Assembly: GCF_029227915.1 (NCBI RefSeq)
Contig: NC_079879.1
Span: forward strand, 30,198,501 to 30,262,500
Reading direction: 5' to 3'
DNA length: 64,000 nt
DNA from: Hydractinia symbiolongicarpus
Taxonomy: Eukaryota; Cnidaria; Hydrozoa; Anthoathecata; Hydractiniidae
Positions 21,870-35,299 of this stretch are shown in pieces. Within the stretch, counting starts at the first letter, position 1. The number at the start of each line of letters is the position of its first letter. The notes beneath the pieces are model-generated. The model was not told where the DNA came from and did no database searches. It worked only from the letters and a program-made list of their open reading frames with translations. The position numbers were made by a program, and so were the translations under genes.

Positions 21870-24800
21870 CATTTTTGTTTTCTCTCTATATTTATGATAA
21901 ACTATCTGTGTGGAATATGTGGGAAGTCTGTAAACTGTAATCAAAAGGCAATTCAGTGTGATATTTGTGATTTCTGGATTCATATTAAATGTAATGGTCT
22001 CAACGTCAAGGATTATGAATCTCTTCAAAATTCTACCCAGAAATGGTTTTGCTGTAAATGTAATAATGAAATCTCTCCTTTGGCATAAACGCTCCCCCTC
22101 TAGTCTACGACAAGTCACTTTCTTCCCTTGAAATCAAAACATTTCTTACAAAGCTTAATACTCTTAAAATCAATGACATCCCTGAAATCATGGGTGGTGT
22201 CAACTGCAAATATTATGATCCAAATGAATTCACTGACCTTCAAATTACTTCTCATAAATTCTCCCTTTTCCATATGAATATTGCATCTCTTTCAAAACAT
22301 CTTGATGAATTGAAGGTTCTATTACAACAACTTGTGCATGACTTCAGTATTATTGGTATCACTGAAACTAAATTCCAGATTAATGTCCCTCCTATTAATT
22401 GTGATCTACCTGGTTACTCCTTTACACACACGCCTACTAAAGGTGAAAAAGGTGGTGCTCTGTTGTATGTTTCTAATCACTTGCAATTTATTGAACGTCT
22501 TGATCTTGATACACTAATATTACCTCCCAGTTTAATTTAATGCCTCATATAATTTTGCCCACAAGAGTCACTGAATCTACCAGCACAATTATAGATAATA
22601 TTTATTTTAACTCTGCCAAGTGGGATACTTTGTCTGGTAATATTATTAATTCAATATCTGATCATTTCCCCCAGTTCTTGGTGTTAAGAGATTTGTCTGC
22701 TATCAATCCGGCTCATGTATCTAATGATATTTATGCTCGTAACTGGAAAAAATTCAGTCATGATGCCTTTCGCATTGAACTACAATATACGGATTGGGAT
22801 GCTATACTTCAACCAAGCACAGATGATCCCAATGTATCATTTGATAATTTTTACAACAGTTTTAACAGTCTTTTGGATAAATACGCTCCATTAAAAACGA
22901 CTTGTAATAAAAAAAGTAGAAAAAAATCCAATCTTTGGATTACTAATGGTATCCTTACCTCTATTACTAAAAGAGACCTTCTTCATAAACGTTTGTTAAG
23001 AGAAAAAGATCCATATTTTAAGTCTCTCTTGTTAGAGCGTTTCAAAAAGTACCGCAATAAAATTGTAACTCTGTGTAGATTGAGCAAGAGTAATTTTTTC
23101 AATAAATATTTTAGTGATAACCAAAAAAATATTGGCAACATTTGGAAAGGTGTTAAAAATATAATTTCTGTTCGTTCTTCTGCTTCTGTTTCTCCAACCT
23201 GTATGAACATTGATAACTTACTTGTCACTGATCCAGTGACAATTGCTAGCTCTTTTAATAATTATTTTTCATCAATTGCTGAAAATATAAGAATGGGCAT
23301 CGCATTCACATCAAAACATTTCTCTTCCTTCTTAAAAGATTCTGTTCCTAATTCAATGTTTCTTTCACCAACTGATGATATTGAAGTTCTCCATTGTATT
23401 TCTTCCTTGGACCTTGGTAAATCTTCTGGGCCATTTAGCATTCCTGCCCAAATTTTTTCTACTGTTAAAACTGAATTATCCGTTCCACTCTCTAAACTTA
23501 TAAATTTGTCTTTTACTTCAGGCATTTTTCCTTTTAATTTAAAAACTGCCAGGGTTATCCCTATTCATAAAAAAGGATCCAAATTGGAACTTACAAATTA
23601 TCGACCTATATCCTTACTTTCAAACATTGATAAAATATTTGAAAAACTTATATATAAACAGGTGTATGGGTTTCTTGAAGCTAACAATGTCCTGTATAAG
23701 CAACAATTTGGTTTCAGAAAAAATTACTCAACCTGTCAATCACTAATGAATATCTCTCAAAAAATTATGGATGCTCTTGATAAAGGAAATTATGCATGTG
23801 GAGTGTTTATTGATCTCCAGAAGGCTTTTGATACTGTTGATCATGAAATTCTGCTTACAAAGCTTCATCATTTGTGAATTCAAGGTAATGCTCTCTCTTT
23901 ATTTAGGTCCTACTTAATAGGTCGTCAACAATTTGTGTCTTTAAATGGAGCTAGATCAGCAAATAATCTTACCAGACATGGTGTCACTCAAGGCTCTGTT
24001 TTAGGACCACTTTTATTTTTAATTTATATAAACGACTTGAATTGTGCAATTAACTATTCATGGTACACCACTTTGCTGATGATACAAACCTCCTGCATTT
24101 CAGTGACTCTTTGAAACAACTGGCCAAACAAATGAATTTAGACCTCAAGCTCTGCCATTGGCTGAATGCTAATAAGATTTCTCTTAATGCTAGCAAGACA
24201 GAATACATTATATTTAAACATGCACATAAACCTCTTAATTATGATTTTAGGCTTCTCATCAATGGTAAAAGGCTTATGCCTAGTGATTCTATTAAATATC
24301 TTGGTGTTCTATTAGATTCTGATTTAAGCTGGAAGACTCAGATCAATAATACTGTTGCCAAGCTCAAGAGGGCTAATGGAGCTTTAGCTAAACTTCGTCA
24401 TTTTGTGTCTCAAAATGTCCTTATCCTAGTCTACTATGCCATTTTTCATTCCCACCTGCAATATTGTAATCAAATTTGGGGTCAACCAAATAGTCTTGAT
24501 GTTAATCGTATTGCTGTTTTACAAAATTTTGCTATCAGACTAATGACTTTTGAATCTCGAAGAGCATCATCTAGTATCATCTATGGCAACCTGGAAATCC
24601 TCAAATTCAATGATATTGTCCAGTGTCAGAACATTCTGTTTTTGCATAAGCTCTTTCATGATAAAATGCCTGCTACTATCCAGAATACTTTTGCGGTCGA
24701 CTTCAACCATGCCCAGAGCACTTGGCAGAAAAGGCTGGCTTGATCAATCTTCCTACTGTCAATACCGTTTGTTTTGGTAAAAATTCTATTAGATTTAACA

Positions 24801-25154
24801 CCATTAAATCCTGGAATAAGATACAGACATCAATGACTAAAAAATTTGTTTCCATAGATTACTTTGGTCTGAAAAGTGATCTAAAGAAGTATTTTATTGC
24901 CTCTTATTAATTTGTAACAAATTTTCCCTTTGTTCTCACACGGTTCATTTATCTGGCGATTATAATGTTCGTGCCGTCTTGTGTGTCCTGTGTACTCGTC
25001 CAAGGGTGGCCTTATCCTCGTCTTAGCTTCTGCTATTAGGTAAGGTCTCCCTTCAAAAATAGTCTGTTTGTTTTTTCTCTTCATATTAAAATTTATTTAA
25101 TTATTTGAACTGTACAGCTATTTTTGATTAATAAAATTATCTTATCTTATCTTA
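21870..25154 (+). mobile_element. Non-LTR retrotransposon (CR1/L2-like) with PHD finger
   Basis: Order: PHD finger, apurinic-type endonuclease (partial), reverse transcriptase, then a C-terminal region, and a 3' end of AATAAAATTATCTTATCTTATC. The short (TTATC)n tail in place of long poly-A fits the CR1/L2 group. The 5' boundary is uncertain (somewhere in 21600-21890), and no target duplication could be matched to sequence after 25154. Inserted in the same intergenic space as the transporter promoter, in opposite orientation. Confidence 0.85.
21894..24910 (+). pseudogene. Decayed LINE polyprotein (PHD, endonuclease, RT)
   Basis: 21894-22088: PHD finger (YLCGICG..CDICDFWIHIKCNG..WFCCKC), broken by a frameshift before PLVYDKSLSSLE. 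22103-22540: endonuclease start (FHMNIASLSKHLDEL, IGITETKF, GGALLYV). About 100 residues of the endonuclease are then missing, because the text jumps from RLDLDTL to LPHIILPTRVTESTSTIIDN. 22540-23877: RT with RVIPIHKKG, NYRPISLLSN, FGFRKNYST and GVFIDLQKAFDTVDH, ended by a stop. Reading continues [20 protein letters not shown], then a frameshift into HFADDTNLL (24060 on), which holds the catalytic Asp pair. 24060-24740 and 24722-24910 complete the C-terminus with one more frameshift. The RT active site survives in pieces, but the copy cannot encode a working protein. Confidence 0.88.
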
Positions 25155-26337
25155 AAAAGTCAATGTTGTTATATTAACTCAGAACTATTAGAGAATTAGT
25201 GCAGAATGTACGAGAACTTACGAATTTTCTTCTAAAAAAATGTTAATGTTATTTCTACTTCACGAGGGTTAGTAATATTTCAGGTTATAGACAAGTTTAG
25301 CCAGACGAATTTGATCTGATTTTCGACTTTTGCCACCTCTACTCTTTTGTGGACACGTCAAACACCATTTTGCGTAAAACAAAACACTAGCCAAGGGTAC
25401 AGTTCTATTGAGTAAACTAGCCTAGGCGCGAAATAATACTCGTCCTGCTGATCGGGATCAACCTCGTTCCCAGGGCCTGTTATCTCTTTTCTAACTCGGC
25501 GCATCTAGGCTTCTGCCCCTTTAAACAGTCGTTCTAAGAAAGATGTTGTTGAAGATGATGGCCCTGCGAGACGAATATGTTCGTATTATTGCCGACGTTG
25601 GATCGGGTCGAATGTACGGCGTGTGTGTGTTGCGCACGAAGAGCTTTCTGGATTTTTAATACTCTTTTTTTTATAAAGTATAGGTTGCCCGCATGTTTAA
25701 TGACGGCAAAAAAAGCCCAGAGAGCAGCTCAGTCATAAGAGACCCTAGAACAATAATAGCTAGTTCAAGGTAAAAAAAATCAAAAGAAAAAAGTTCTGCG
25801 GCACTCCAAAGGAACTTTTTTGTGGAGATTACTTCTTTCTCATAAAAGTGACACACTGAGAGAGCTTTTGCGAGTGCAACACTTCTGCATGTGTGCAGTT
25901 ATGTTATGGTTATGTTTACATTTAACCGGATTTCGCCAGGGAATTTAAATTGTAAAAACTCCCTGACGAACTAGCGGTTTCGCTTTTACGGATATTTATT
26001 CATCATTTTTACAGAAATTCACCTCTTTTACGGGAGCCACGACGTTGACAACATGGCGCCGATTCCGCAGGATTTTCTAACGTCGAAATTCTCCACACAC
26101 TTGTGATAGAGTTGTGCAAATATAAAAAGTGACACTTACTAAATAGAATGTAAATCCTTTTCCATTAAACCTCATTCATAGGCCGGGACATTTCATAGCC
26201 GTAGAGAAGGAGAAGAGGGTAGAACGTTCATGCGTGTAAACAAAGGATTCAGTGTGTCGAAAGAGGTGAAATTGGGAACAGCCTTAATTGCTCCAAAATG
26301 TTTTCTCTTGTTTAAAATAAACGTCTCTTTTATAATT

Positions 26338-26404
26338 GTCTGTCTGTTTGTCTTTCTGTAAGGGAAACACGAAATGCGATATATAAAGGACAGGTAAGCC
26401 CGTG
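26338..26404 (+). repeat. Partial short Helitron-like element
   Basis: GTCTGTCTGTTTGTCT, then ACACGAAATGCGATATATAA, AGGACAGG and CCCGTGG match the interior of the copy at 14955-15077. The second hairpin arm and CTAG end are lost. Confidence 0.55.
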
Positions 26405-26974
26405 GCCAAGAACAGGCCCAATTGTAAATTTGCGGAACTTACTTTGAAGATTAAGGTTTAAAATGAATATATAAAGTTTTGCAAAAAATTATTTCTGTAA
26501 TAATTCTTTCTTCTAAGATACCTAAACAATTTATTTCTACAAGCAGATACATTCAAAAGGGCAGAGATTTGATGTAATTTATTTGAGCAATAAAAATTGG
26601 GTTGGTCAGTTGGTCGGCAAACAAAAATTATGTTCAGAAACAACCGCCGTTTGAAAATAGTTCTCCATGATTCTGTCTGCTATGTTCCAGCTGGAAAGTT
26701 GGGGCTAAGCTGTATAAATTTTCAGAAAAATCCATGCTGATCCCTAAATGTACATTTTTACAACATAAACAAACTCAAAAACAAGCAACGATAATTATGA
26801 ATGTTAATCTGAAATGGAATTCACCATCATTTTCACGAATCCGGAAAATTGACGGCAGCTAATCTATCATCACAGTGAGCATTTTGATCGCAAAAAATTG
26901 ATCTCACAGTCAGCCCTATTTTAGGCCATTTCTGAATTCTTCTGCCTACAAAATAAAAAAAATAAAAAAATACA

Positions 26975-27041
26975 CATCCTCGTCCCCAGGCTTTGTTGCC
27001 TATGCCAGAGCCGCTAGCAAAAACCCTTGGGGACGAGGTTG
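26975..27041. mobile_element. 67-bp CAACCTCG MITE
   Basis: CCTCGTCCCCAGG at 26978-26990 pairs with CTTGGGGACGAGGTTG ending at 27041. The flanks AAAATACAC and AAATATACAC are similar and may be a decayed 9-10 bp target duplication, as in the better copies at 3873 and 6589. Confidence 0.7.
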
Positions 27042-27687
27042 AAATATACACGCACACGATCTAGCGCAAAATCTGATATCTTATTCGCAAAAATAAATAA
27101 ACATGCAATTTGTTTAAAATACAGTACCAAAGCACGAAAGATGAAAAGAAGAAAGGATTTTGCTATGCTTTGCGTAACATCAGTCGTTACTGACTTTAAC
27201 ATGCTACCATACTTGGTGAGGTACTCGAAAATAGACACTTCAAAATTTGCGAAAATAAATTTACGCGAAATATATAGTTTGCCTCGATTTACGCAAATTA
27301 ATTCTCAAATCACTAATGTATCGTATAAATTTATCAAAAAATCGAAAACTTTAGCACTGGGGGTATGAAGCAATTTTTTGTATACTTAGCAAAATTACAC
27401 CAGATCACTGCGTGTATTTTTCCTTTTTTATACGATACAGAAAATTTTGCAATAAACACGTAAATTTTATCGCTGCATTCACAAGGCATAAAAATATTCA
27501 AAATGCTTTTCCGTGGCACATAGGCTCACAGATTTTTGAAAAACAAAAACAATATATTAACATATTGTACACATCACAACATAACTATTACCACGTTCAA
27601 ATAAAAATTAAAAATAAACTGCAATTTTATTTTTTTAATGCTGTAATGAGAGAAGTCAAAAGATTTTGAAGTATAGTTTTGATATAC

Positions 27688-30600
27688 TCATATGTCTGGA
27701 CATTTTTTCTTAAAATTCGGTAAATAATCCGTCACGGAAACGCTTTTCCTTTTAGGTGATAAATTTCGTTTCTCTGTATCTTGTTGATCAGAAACATGGC
27801 CTGATTGTGATTTAGATTTTACAATTACAACACTACGGGGATAGTTTTTCGAAGGACGTGGTTTGCTTTTCTCCAAAGTTATTGGGATAGAAGAATGAGC
27901 ATCTAACATCACTGCTAGCGTGCGGAAAGTGTGGGATTTCGTATTGCTAACAATTGATGAAGAAACAGGACTTGTACACACTCCAAGTAATGGACCGACA
28001 TCCTTTGCAATAGTTGGATTTTTAACTGTAGTATCCTCAGTGAGACTCCTATTTATAGACGAAGCGCACGTTGCGAATGAACACTCAGACTTTTCGTTAA
28101 CGATTCCTTTCGTCGTTCTTTTGGTAGACATTTTTGTAGTTTTTTTCAACACCGTTGGTTGTAATTTCCTTGGTACGTTTGACAAACATCCTGCGCTCTC
28201 CTTCTTGGATGCTTTGTCCGCAGCCTTAACAACAATGACAGTGCGTTTTAGATTCCGTTCCGCTGATCTAGTAGAAACTTTTGATAGAATTGGAGTTACT
28301 TCTGAAATTCGATGTGTAAGTGTTTCGCTTTTCAATTTGGTTACGGCTGAATTCTCTGAAAGAAGTTCTATAGCGGCGTCTTCTCTATATACCTTAAAAC
28401 TTTTGCGTGGATTTTCTTGAGCAAGTGCGTCTAACACGCTATTGACGTCATCACCCTCTGCCACTTTCACGACTGTAACATTCTTTTTATTTGCAGCAAC
28501 TTTCATTTGCGTCGCAGAGTATGTAGATTTCTTCACCTTTGTAACACATTCAGGAGATACGTGCGAAGAAGAATATTTTATTTCATTTGACAAATCATGT
28601 TTCACAGTTAAAACTTCAAATGGATTTTTCTTACTAACCGCATTCGACAACAGGTCGTTTCTTAAAGACTGGAGTTCATGACGTAACGTCTTATACAGTT
28701 TTTTATCCTTGAACAGAATTGCTAACTTATCAAAATGCAGCAAAAATTCGTTGCATTGGTGAAGAAAGTTTTTGTCAACAGATGGAGGACGGATAAATAG
28801 ATTCTCCTCATTCAAATCTTTTTGAATCTCGACCGACTGACTTAGAATTGTGGTTTGACAACAAGCATCAGAAGAAGAACTTTTATTGTCAATTTCTGTA
28901 TCTACACAAGAATAATCGAAATGAAGTACATTTGCAAAACGATATAATGGAGCCAACATATCATATTTCCAATCAGGTACTTCACAGAAAACTGCAAACA
29001 TATGAACGCACGGCAGTTTATACATTTGCCAGTACGAACATGTGCAAAACGGATAGTTCCACAAATCACCAAATGAAACAGTAAACTCTCCAGATTGTAA
29101 AACATCTTTGCTCAACTCTTCAATCTGGCCATCTATAGTAGCATCCGCCTTTGGAGACGTGCCAGACTCTTTGCCAGGTTGATCAGCTGTTGTTTCCAGT
29201 CTCTCATCACCAGTAACGTCAACAAATTCAGGTTCATATTTTACAGTAAAGAGACCTAACTGATTATCTGAAATTTCAAATTTATTTTGTTGAGAAATTA
29301 CACCGACATCGTAGACATGAGGTAATATTGCCATGGGAACGCCTTGGTAACAACTTGATATCGGGTTATCTCTATAAAACTCTTTACTTGTCAAATAAAG
29401 CTCTTTATTTCTGTTGACGTACCTAAAAAGTGTATAAACTCAAGTGATACAACATTATCTGGACAATATTGACACCGAGTCATGTGCCAAAAATTTAACG
29501 AAACTACATTTATCTGGATACACAAGGACCAGCAAACATAGATAGATTTTCGTACACACATTGCCATCTGGTGAACTTTTTTAGGTATTAGTTGTTGAAG
29601 ACAAGGTTCAGTCAACACAAAACAAGTTTTTTAGGATGAATTTTCATACTTGAGTTTGCTGCAAATTAGAAAAACAATTGTTTAACCAAAAGCTTGTAGG
29701 ATCTAAGATTTTATATTCTTTTATTGTTATTTCTTACGTAGCATTTTTATTTTTAATACCTAATTTGAAACACAAAACTCACAAAAACTTTCAAGTTTTT
29801 GTTAAAAAACCTTTTTTTAGGTACAGACATGCAATATTCCTCATTAAATTTGTTTTAATTGATAGGTCACATAGATAATCTAAACTTATAGCAGTTGAAG
29901 TAACTCTTATAAATATAGTAGAAACTAGAAACACTTACTCCTTATAATCATCTTCAGAAATCTTTGTACATACGCTTTTAATAACAGTTTCCAACCAATA
30001 CTTTGTATGTGTCACCTCTACTAATGCTTGTTCGTACTTTTTTACGCACTCGTTTGGACTCACCTTCCAATGGTTTGTAATTAACAAGTCTTCTGGACGG
30101 TAACCAAATACCCATTTCTAAAAATAGATACACGTGAACCCTAGCCTGCAATGAAAACTGTTTTGATATAAAAACATTAGATTCCCATTACCTTAGCCAT
30201 ATGCAACCACGTTGTTTGAAACCATGTTCTCAACTTGGACGAATTATTCCATGCACTACTACCCTCAAAAAGTGCTGCTGCGATTGTCAGAGAATCTTCT
30301 GTGGTAGAGTACGCCATATTTCTCAAGAAGGCCATCACTTCTTCGGCTTGATCAGCTAGTTCGTTTGAAGGTGTGTTTAAAAAGTTCATCCATTTGTCTT
30401 CGCAAGATTGAGGATTCAAAAAGTACGATGCTTCTAAAATGAATATTTTTATTAAATTTTAAATCGAACTATTTTTAAACTGTGTAATTACATTTTTCTC
30501 GGAAAGGAAAATTAAAATCAAACCTGGAAATAAATCATCAACAACATTGTATATCTCTTTAACGCTATCCACAACAAAATATTTTGGGCTCCAGTATGTG

Positions 30601-33600
30601 TTCCATTCTTTCAACAAAGTCATACCGTCCTTTACGCCATCTTGATTGTCTCTACTCACAATCATCGAACACACAGTTTGATAGTCAACATTGGTTTGGA
30701 CAAGTATATTGTACATGTGAAAAGGTGCTGCACGACTTTTATTTTCCACACGAACAACAAATACTATCCCACCGTATCTCTTCAACAGACGCTGTTGTTT
30801 TTGTGTTTGACAGCAGAATAAAAATGTTTGTTTTTTACTTTCAGGTTTCTTGGGTTTTTTCTTTCTCTTATTTTTTTTTCCATTGGAATCTGGTTCAAAG
30901 AACTCGTCATCTGATGACTCTGCGTCAACTTCTTGACTATCTTGGTATTTGACATCAAAACATGCATTCAAGTACTCATTTTCGCCTTTGGCTTGTTCAA
31001 TAAAATCAGAAATTCTCTTTTCCTGTTCTTCTGAGCAATGGCATAAAATGCGCATGCGTGTGACAATGTTTCGTATATCTTTAGATTTGGGGAAATATTT
31101 TCGACGTTTCCTTTCAGGCGGTTTTTGCTTGTAAAATATTTGATTTAAAACGAAGTCTTCACACGATTTTATGATTGCACTAATTGTAAGATTCTGCATG
31201 TGAAGCTGTTGTATTTTTAACACGATATCTTTGTCTATCATCTCCTTATCATGCTCATGACCCTAAGACAAAATTTAAAAAAGAGAAAATTAAAAGTAGT
31301 CTAAAACATGTTAGTAAGAATGTGTTGTATTGAAGTCTTCACAGATTTCTTTATTGGGTCCCAAGCAGTATTATACTTATGTTAATTTTTGCAAATTTGC
31401 TATGAATCAACCATTTGGCACATGCAATTTTTAGAAGTGATTTTTAGGAGAACTTAAAATAATGACATTTTTTCTTTATTTTGTGAGTATACACAATGTG
31501 TGTTTTCTTCACTATAATATCCTTTTAATACTTGGTTTTCCTAAGTCAAGTTTACGAGATAAACTAGCCGGCACTGATTTATTGCAAATACAGGAGGAAT
31601 TTGAAGTGCAACAATGCAAGCACAAGTCCAGAGAGACTTTCACCCTACAAGAAAAAAAGGTTTGCCAAGCAAATGAGTTTTTACCAGTCTTTAGTTTGTT
31701 CCTTATACAGGTGACTATATAGATCTAAGAATGGCCATAACTCGAGTCTCTGCCTCAGCCAACAAAAATGACTTTTGCTGTTTATCTTGTTTTAAATATA
31801 TATAAACCAGCCGTTTTGGCAGGAGGTTTCACGTCGTATTACTGGTTTAGTAGTCATCTACGGTAGAGTATTTGGCTTCAACTCTCCAAAAAGTGCTGAC
31901 GTTATTAATAATTAATTATTTCAACTGGCACAGCAAATGACGAAAGAAAAAATATGAAAGCAGAAAAACGAGCTCAAGCTTGTAAACACTGATTTTAGGA
32001 AACCTAGATGAAACGTAAAAATTAATAAAAACAACTATTTTTGATTTATTTTGTCTTTTAAAACAAAATTTAGCCTGTTGAAACTCGTTGTACGAAATAC
32101 AAATCTAGCTTCGGTAAATTCCAGATCACTTAAAAGATAACTAACGACCATTGCAGCTTGGTACTAGCGAAACCAACTGAACATAAAATAATAATGCAAA
32201 TGACTAACTTGCAAAAATAATAGGTTTTTGTACCTTTTTTTACTTACAACAGAGTAGTCTGGTATAACACTCAAAAACTAATAATTACTGTACCGCCACA
32301 CTAGACTGGTATTCTGCGGTGCTTTACTAGTCTTGGTAGTAAAAATGGTGACAAAAAAAAGAGCCCATCTTACAGTTCTAACGGCTAAAGCTGTAGAACA
32401 AAAAGCAAGAAAGTGTTTACAGAAGAAACTTTTGCAGTGTTTGAAAAATTAAAAAAATTCGTTTCTGTAACAGTAAGGACAGTCGCGAAATGCAAAAATC
32501 ATAAGAACAAGTCTGAACTGGAGGAAAAAATTTATAGAACTGTAAATAATTTTCAACAAAAGCTTCTAATTTTGTAAAACCACAAAGTTTTTTTAGCAAA
32601 TTTTTTTCAGTAAATTTTTCTTTTGCAAACTCTTTTCACCCTTAAAGAACATATTATGTAGTTAGATGTCACTCTAACGCACTTGCCTCAAAAACACCAT
32701 GATTTTTGTGTTCTGACATATCAGGAAATCTACCAAGTATGTACATCTCACAGTGCACGCTGCTCGGATCAAGAATCAGTTGCTTTCTTAATTTAACAGC
32801 AGCTGTTCTTCTACGAAACTCACTATTAATTGGGATCTAAATATAAAAACAACCTGCCTGTAAATTTCCATAAAATATATGTTCACACAGTTCTGATACT
32901 CTTCCAAAATTTCTGTTTTAACATTTTCTTGCTTAATAAAGTCTCAGTTTTTTAGATGCTGCATGCTTTCTCTGAGAAGTATTTCCTGTTACCTATAATT
33001 TATGTTAAAAGCAAAACTTATACCTCCACATATAGAACTTGTAGAACAGTGGAAAAACTTGTATGTTACCCATAGTGAAGATACCTCTTGAAAGCTATTA
33101 TCAATAACGTACCTTATATTCAGGAAAAGTCCCCACTTGTTTTACTGACATTTTGGCAGGACAGCCACACTTCTTAGTTGGAATTTTTAACGAGCGTCTC
33201 TTGATGTCCTTTCCTTCTCCAATTTGATCTCTCTTAAAATCATAAACAATTAAAATGTATCTATGTGTCATTATCGTATAAGTTAATGGAGACAGCTACA
33301 ACAGTGTTGCCCCGTTAGGCATGGAAAGTTTAATTTTGCTGTTTAAAAAAAAGGCAACATTTTTCCAGACCTATACTTAAGAGTCAGAATTTCAAATTCT
33401 TCTTTAATTAGTTTTTTTATAATTTTGATATGAAGATTTATATCAATATACTTTTATTTGGCTGCGTTATCCAACAAGCTTACTTGTAGACAATTTCGCA
33501 CATTTTTAGGTTGTGCAATACGCGGTTTACAGTCTCATTTTTCAGCCACCTAGAATACATATTATATTTACGTAAAACTAGGACACTTTTTTGTTTTGTT

Positions 33601-34648
33601 TAGGCGTTTTGCTTGCTAAATAATTACACAAGAGTTTTTTCAGTTGTGCCTTTGTTTTTTTATTTATAGTGTACTTTTCTACGTACGGTTGAAACATACA
33701 ATTTTTTTCGTTTTTTGCTTTTTTTATCCTATAAAATAAGGTTCTGTCAAAGTATTAATAATTAATATAACCATTAAGGCAACGTATCAGAGCTATTCTT
33801 AAAACATATAGCTCAGTTATCAAAAAGGTAAAGATCTTAAAATATCCATTATGCATTTAAAATTAAAAGGTTATAAAGGATTATACCAACTTCTCTTGTT
33901 TCTCCCTCTTCAGCTTCTTTGAAGCACCAAAATCACTTCCAAATTGACACTGCAAGTAGAAATCCCCAACATTGATGCGTGGTATACCATTGTATGGCAT
34001 ATCAAAACTAACAATAGGATTCAGTGGATTTTCTTTCTCGTGCCAGGTTACCTTGTGATTTGAAAAATCACACTCTGTACCTACATAATGAAATTATAAT
34101 TTTCAGTAGAATCAGTTACTAAACAATAACATGCAAAGGTACAATTGTACTTACTACTGCGACCAAAATATTTAGATCTTTTACACACAGTAAAACGAGT
34201 TCCAGTTCTTTCAAAATAATTCTCCAAAAGAGTTTGAAATTCTTCATAAGTTCGAGCAGTAAAATATTCTCCAAAATATTTTTGTGGTGTCTTCAAATTA
34301 GATGTTTCATCTATTTTGCACTCTGTTGCTGCTTCTACTCTATCACTGCAGATGTCCAGAACTTGGTTCTTAAAGTTTTTATTCATTTGTTTACTTTCTA
34401 TAATTTCGCATGTCATGTTTTCATTGGAATGAACTATATCATTATTTTTTTCCATGTTTATTAAATTTGTGTCTTTTCCATCCAATGAGCTTGATACATG
34501 AACATTTATACCTGCATTTGTCAACGTATGTTTAGTTTTAGATGCAGGTTCATCATTGTTTCTGCTAAATGGTATGGTATCTTTTGCATTATCCTCACAT
34601 GCTTGCTTACCAATCTTATTTTCTTGATTTAAATTCATTGTTTAAAAC
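27688..34648 (-). CDS. ZSWIM3-like, MULE-derived SWIM zinc-finger protein
   Basis: Eight coding exons on the minus strand: 34638-34155, 34080-33887, 33232-33113, 32836-32687, 31262-30524, 30433-30192, 30117-29939, 29422-27688, giving 3843 nt (1280 aa) with no internal stop. An acceptor at 34649-34650, just before the ATG, implies an upstream non-coding exon, as in the inverted paralogue. Intron 4 uses a GC-AG pair (GAG|GCAAGT). Domains: FAR1/GCM-like N-terminal region (YFTARTYEEFQTLLENYFE..KKCGCPAKMSV..FPEYK, residues ~115-265), basic KKNKRKKKPKK (~445-457, likely NLS), MULE transposase core (~483-565), SWIM finger C-x-C-x9-C-x-H (829-843), then a long Ser/Lys-rich tail. In the core, the first Asp (usual DATYK) is replaced by VRVENK and the usual CDFHREQAW block is absent; only Asp548 (FVVD) remains. 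Probably nuclear and non-catalytic, as expected for a domesticated gene. Confidence 0.88.
31263..32686 (-). other. Intron 4 of the ZSWIM-like gene
   Basis: A 1.4-kb intron read on the minus strand from GCAAGT (32686 downward) to TCTTAG (31263). No transposon was recognised in it. The corresponding intron of the inverted paralogue is 3.5 kb and full of insertions. The plus-strand frame at 31462-31722 has no recognisable domain. Confidence 0.6.
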
Positions 34649-35299
34649 CTGGAATTCAAAGAATAACAAATATAAAATAAAGTCAAACAAAAAGAAAAAA
34701 GTGAAAAAATAATTAGTTTCTCCGAAAAAATTTTATCCGACCGACTCACTTTTGTAATTAGAAATGATGCTAACCAAACATCTTTTCGACAGTGGGCTTA
34801 CACCAGAACAGCTGCAAATCAATTTTTAGGCTTTGTGAAATGACCCTGTTAATAAATTAAAAATATATTGTTGCAGTGATGTGTAATTGACAAATTGACA
34901 TGCGAGATGGTTTATGATTACTTTTTTGTAGCTAGGAATTTCATCGTCCCAAATACAAATAGAACGTGCTGGTTACGTAGGTCGCGTAGGTTACTTTTGA
35001 ATGCATAAGTATGTTGGGAGGTAACTTGTTAATCTAGTGCTGGAATTAAAAACTCAATAATCTACTTCAAAAACCGAATTTTGGCAAAAATCCGTTAAAA
35101 CAATAAACATACCCCAGCACGGACCTCACTCAAACGACCGCCATTTTACTTTTTTTAGGGTTTAGTATGGCAAGCCAAAAGTGTTATTTTATTAGAAATG
35201 CGAAATTATCCAAAACAAAGTGCTGATTTTTTAGGTCAAAAATATTAATACAAAAAAAAGAAAATATTATTTAAAATAAACGCAAGATTTTTTTTATAT
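34649..35299. promoter_or_regulatory. Upstream region of the minus-strand ZSWIM-like gene
   Basis: Holds the predicted 5' UTR intron acceptor (TTGAATTCCAG on the minus strand, close to TTGAATTTTCAG before the paralogue's ATG) and presumably the promoter. No clear TATA box. The region ends at the target duplication of the DDE transposon at 35300. Confidence 0.35.

Larger units (their letters stand above)
25155..27687. other. Intergenic region with repeat fragments
   Basis: No gene supported. It contains a one-ended CAACCTCGTTCCCAGGGC copy near 25451, an imperfect inverted repeat at 25928-25968 (CGCCAGGGAATTT against AAACTCCCTGACG), a Helitron-like fragment at 26338-26404 and a MITE at 26975-27041. 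The frames around 27027-27669 are AT-biased and mutually overlapping on both strands. Confidence 0.5.

Noticed and set aside
27920-28681. Plus-strand frames of 166 and 79 aa
   Set aside because: They are antisense shadows of exon 8 of the ZSWIM-like gene; the same shadows appear opposite the other copy.
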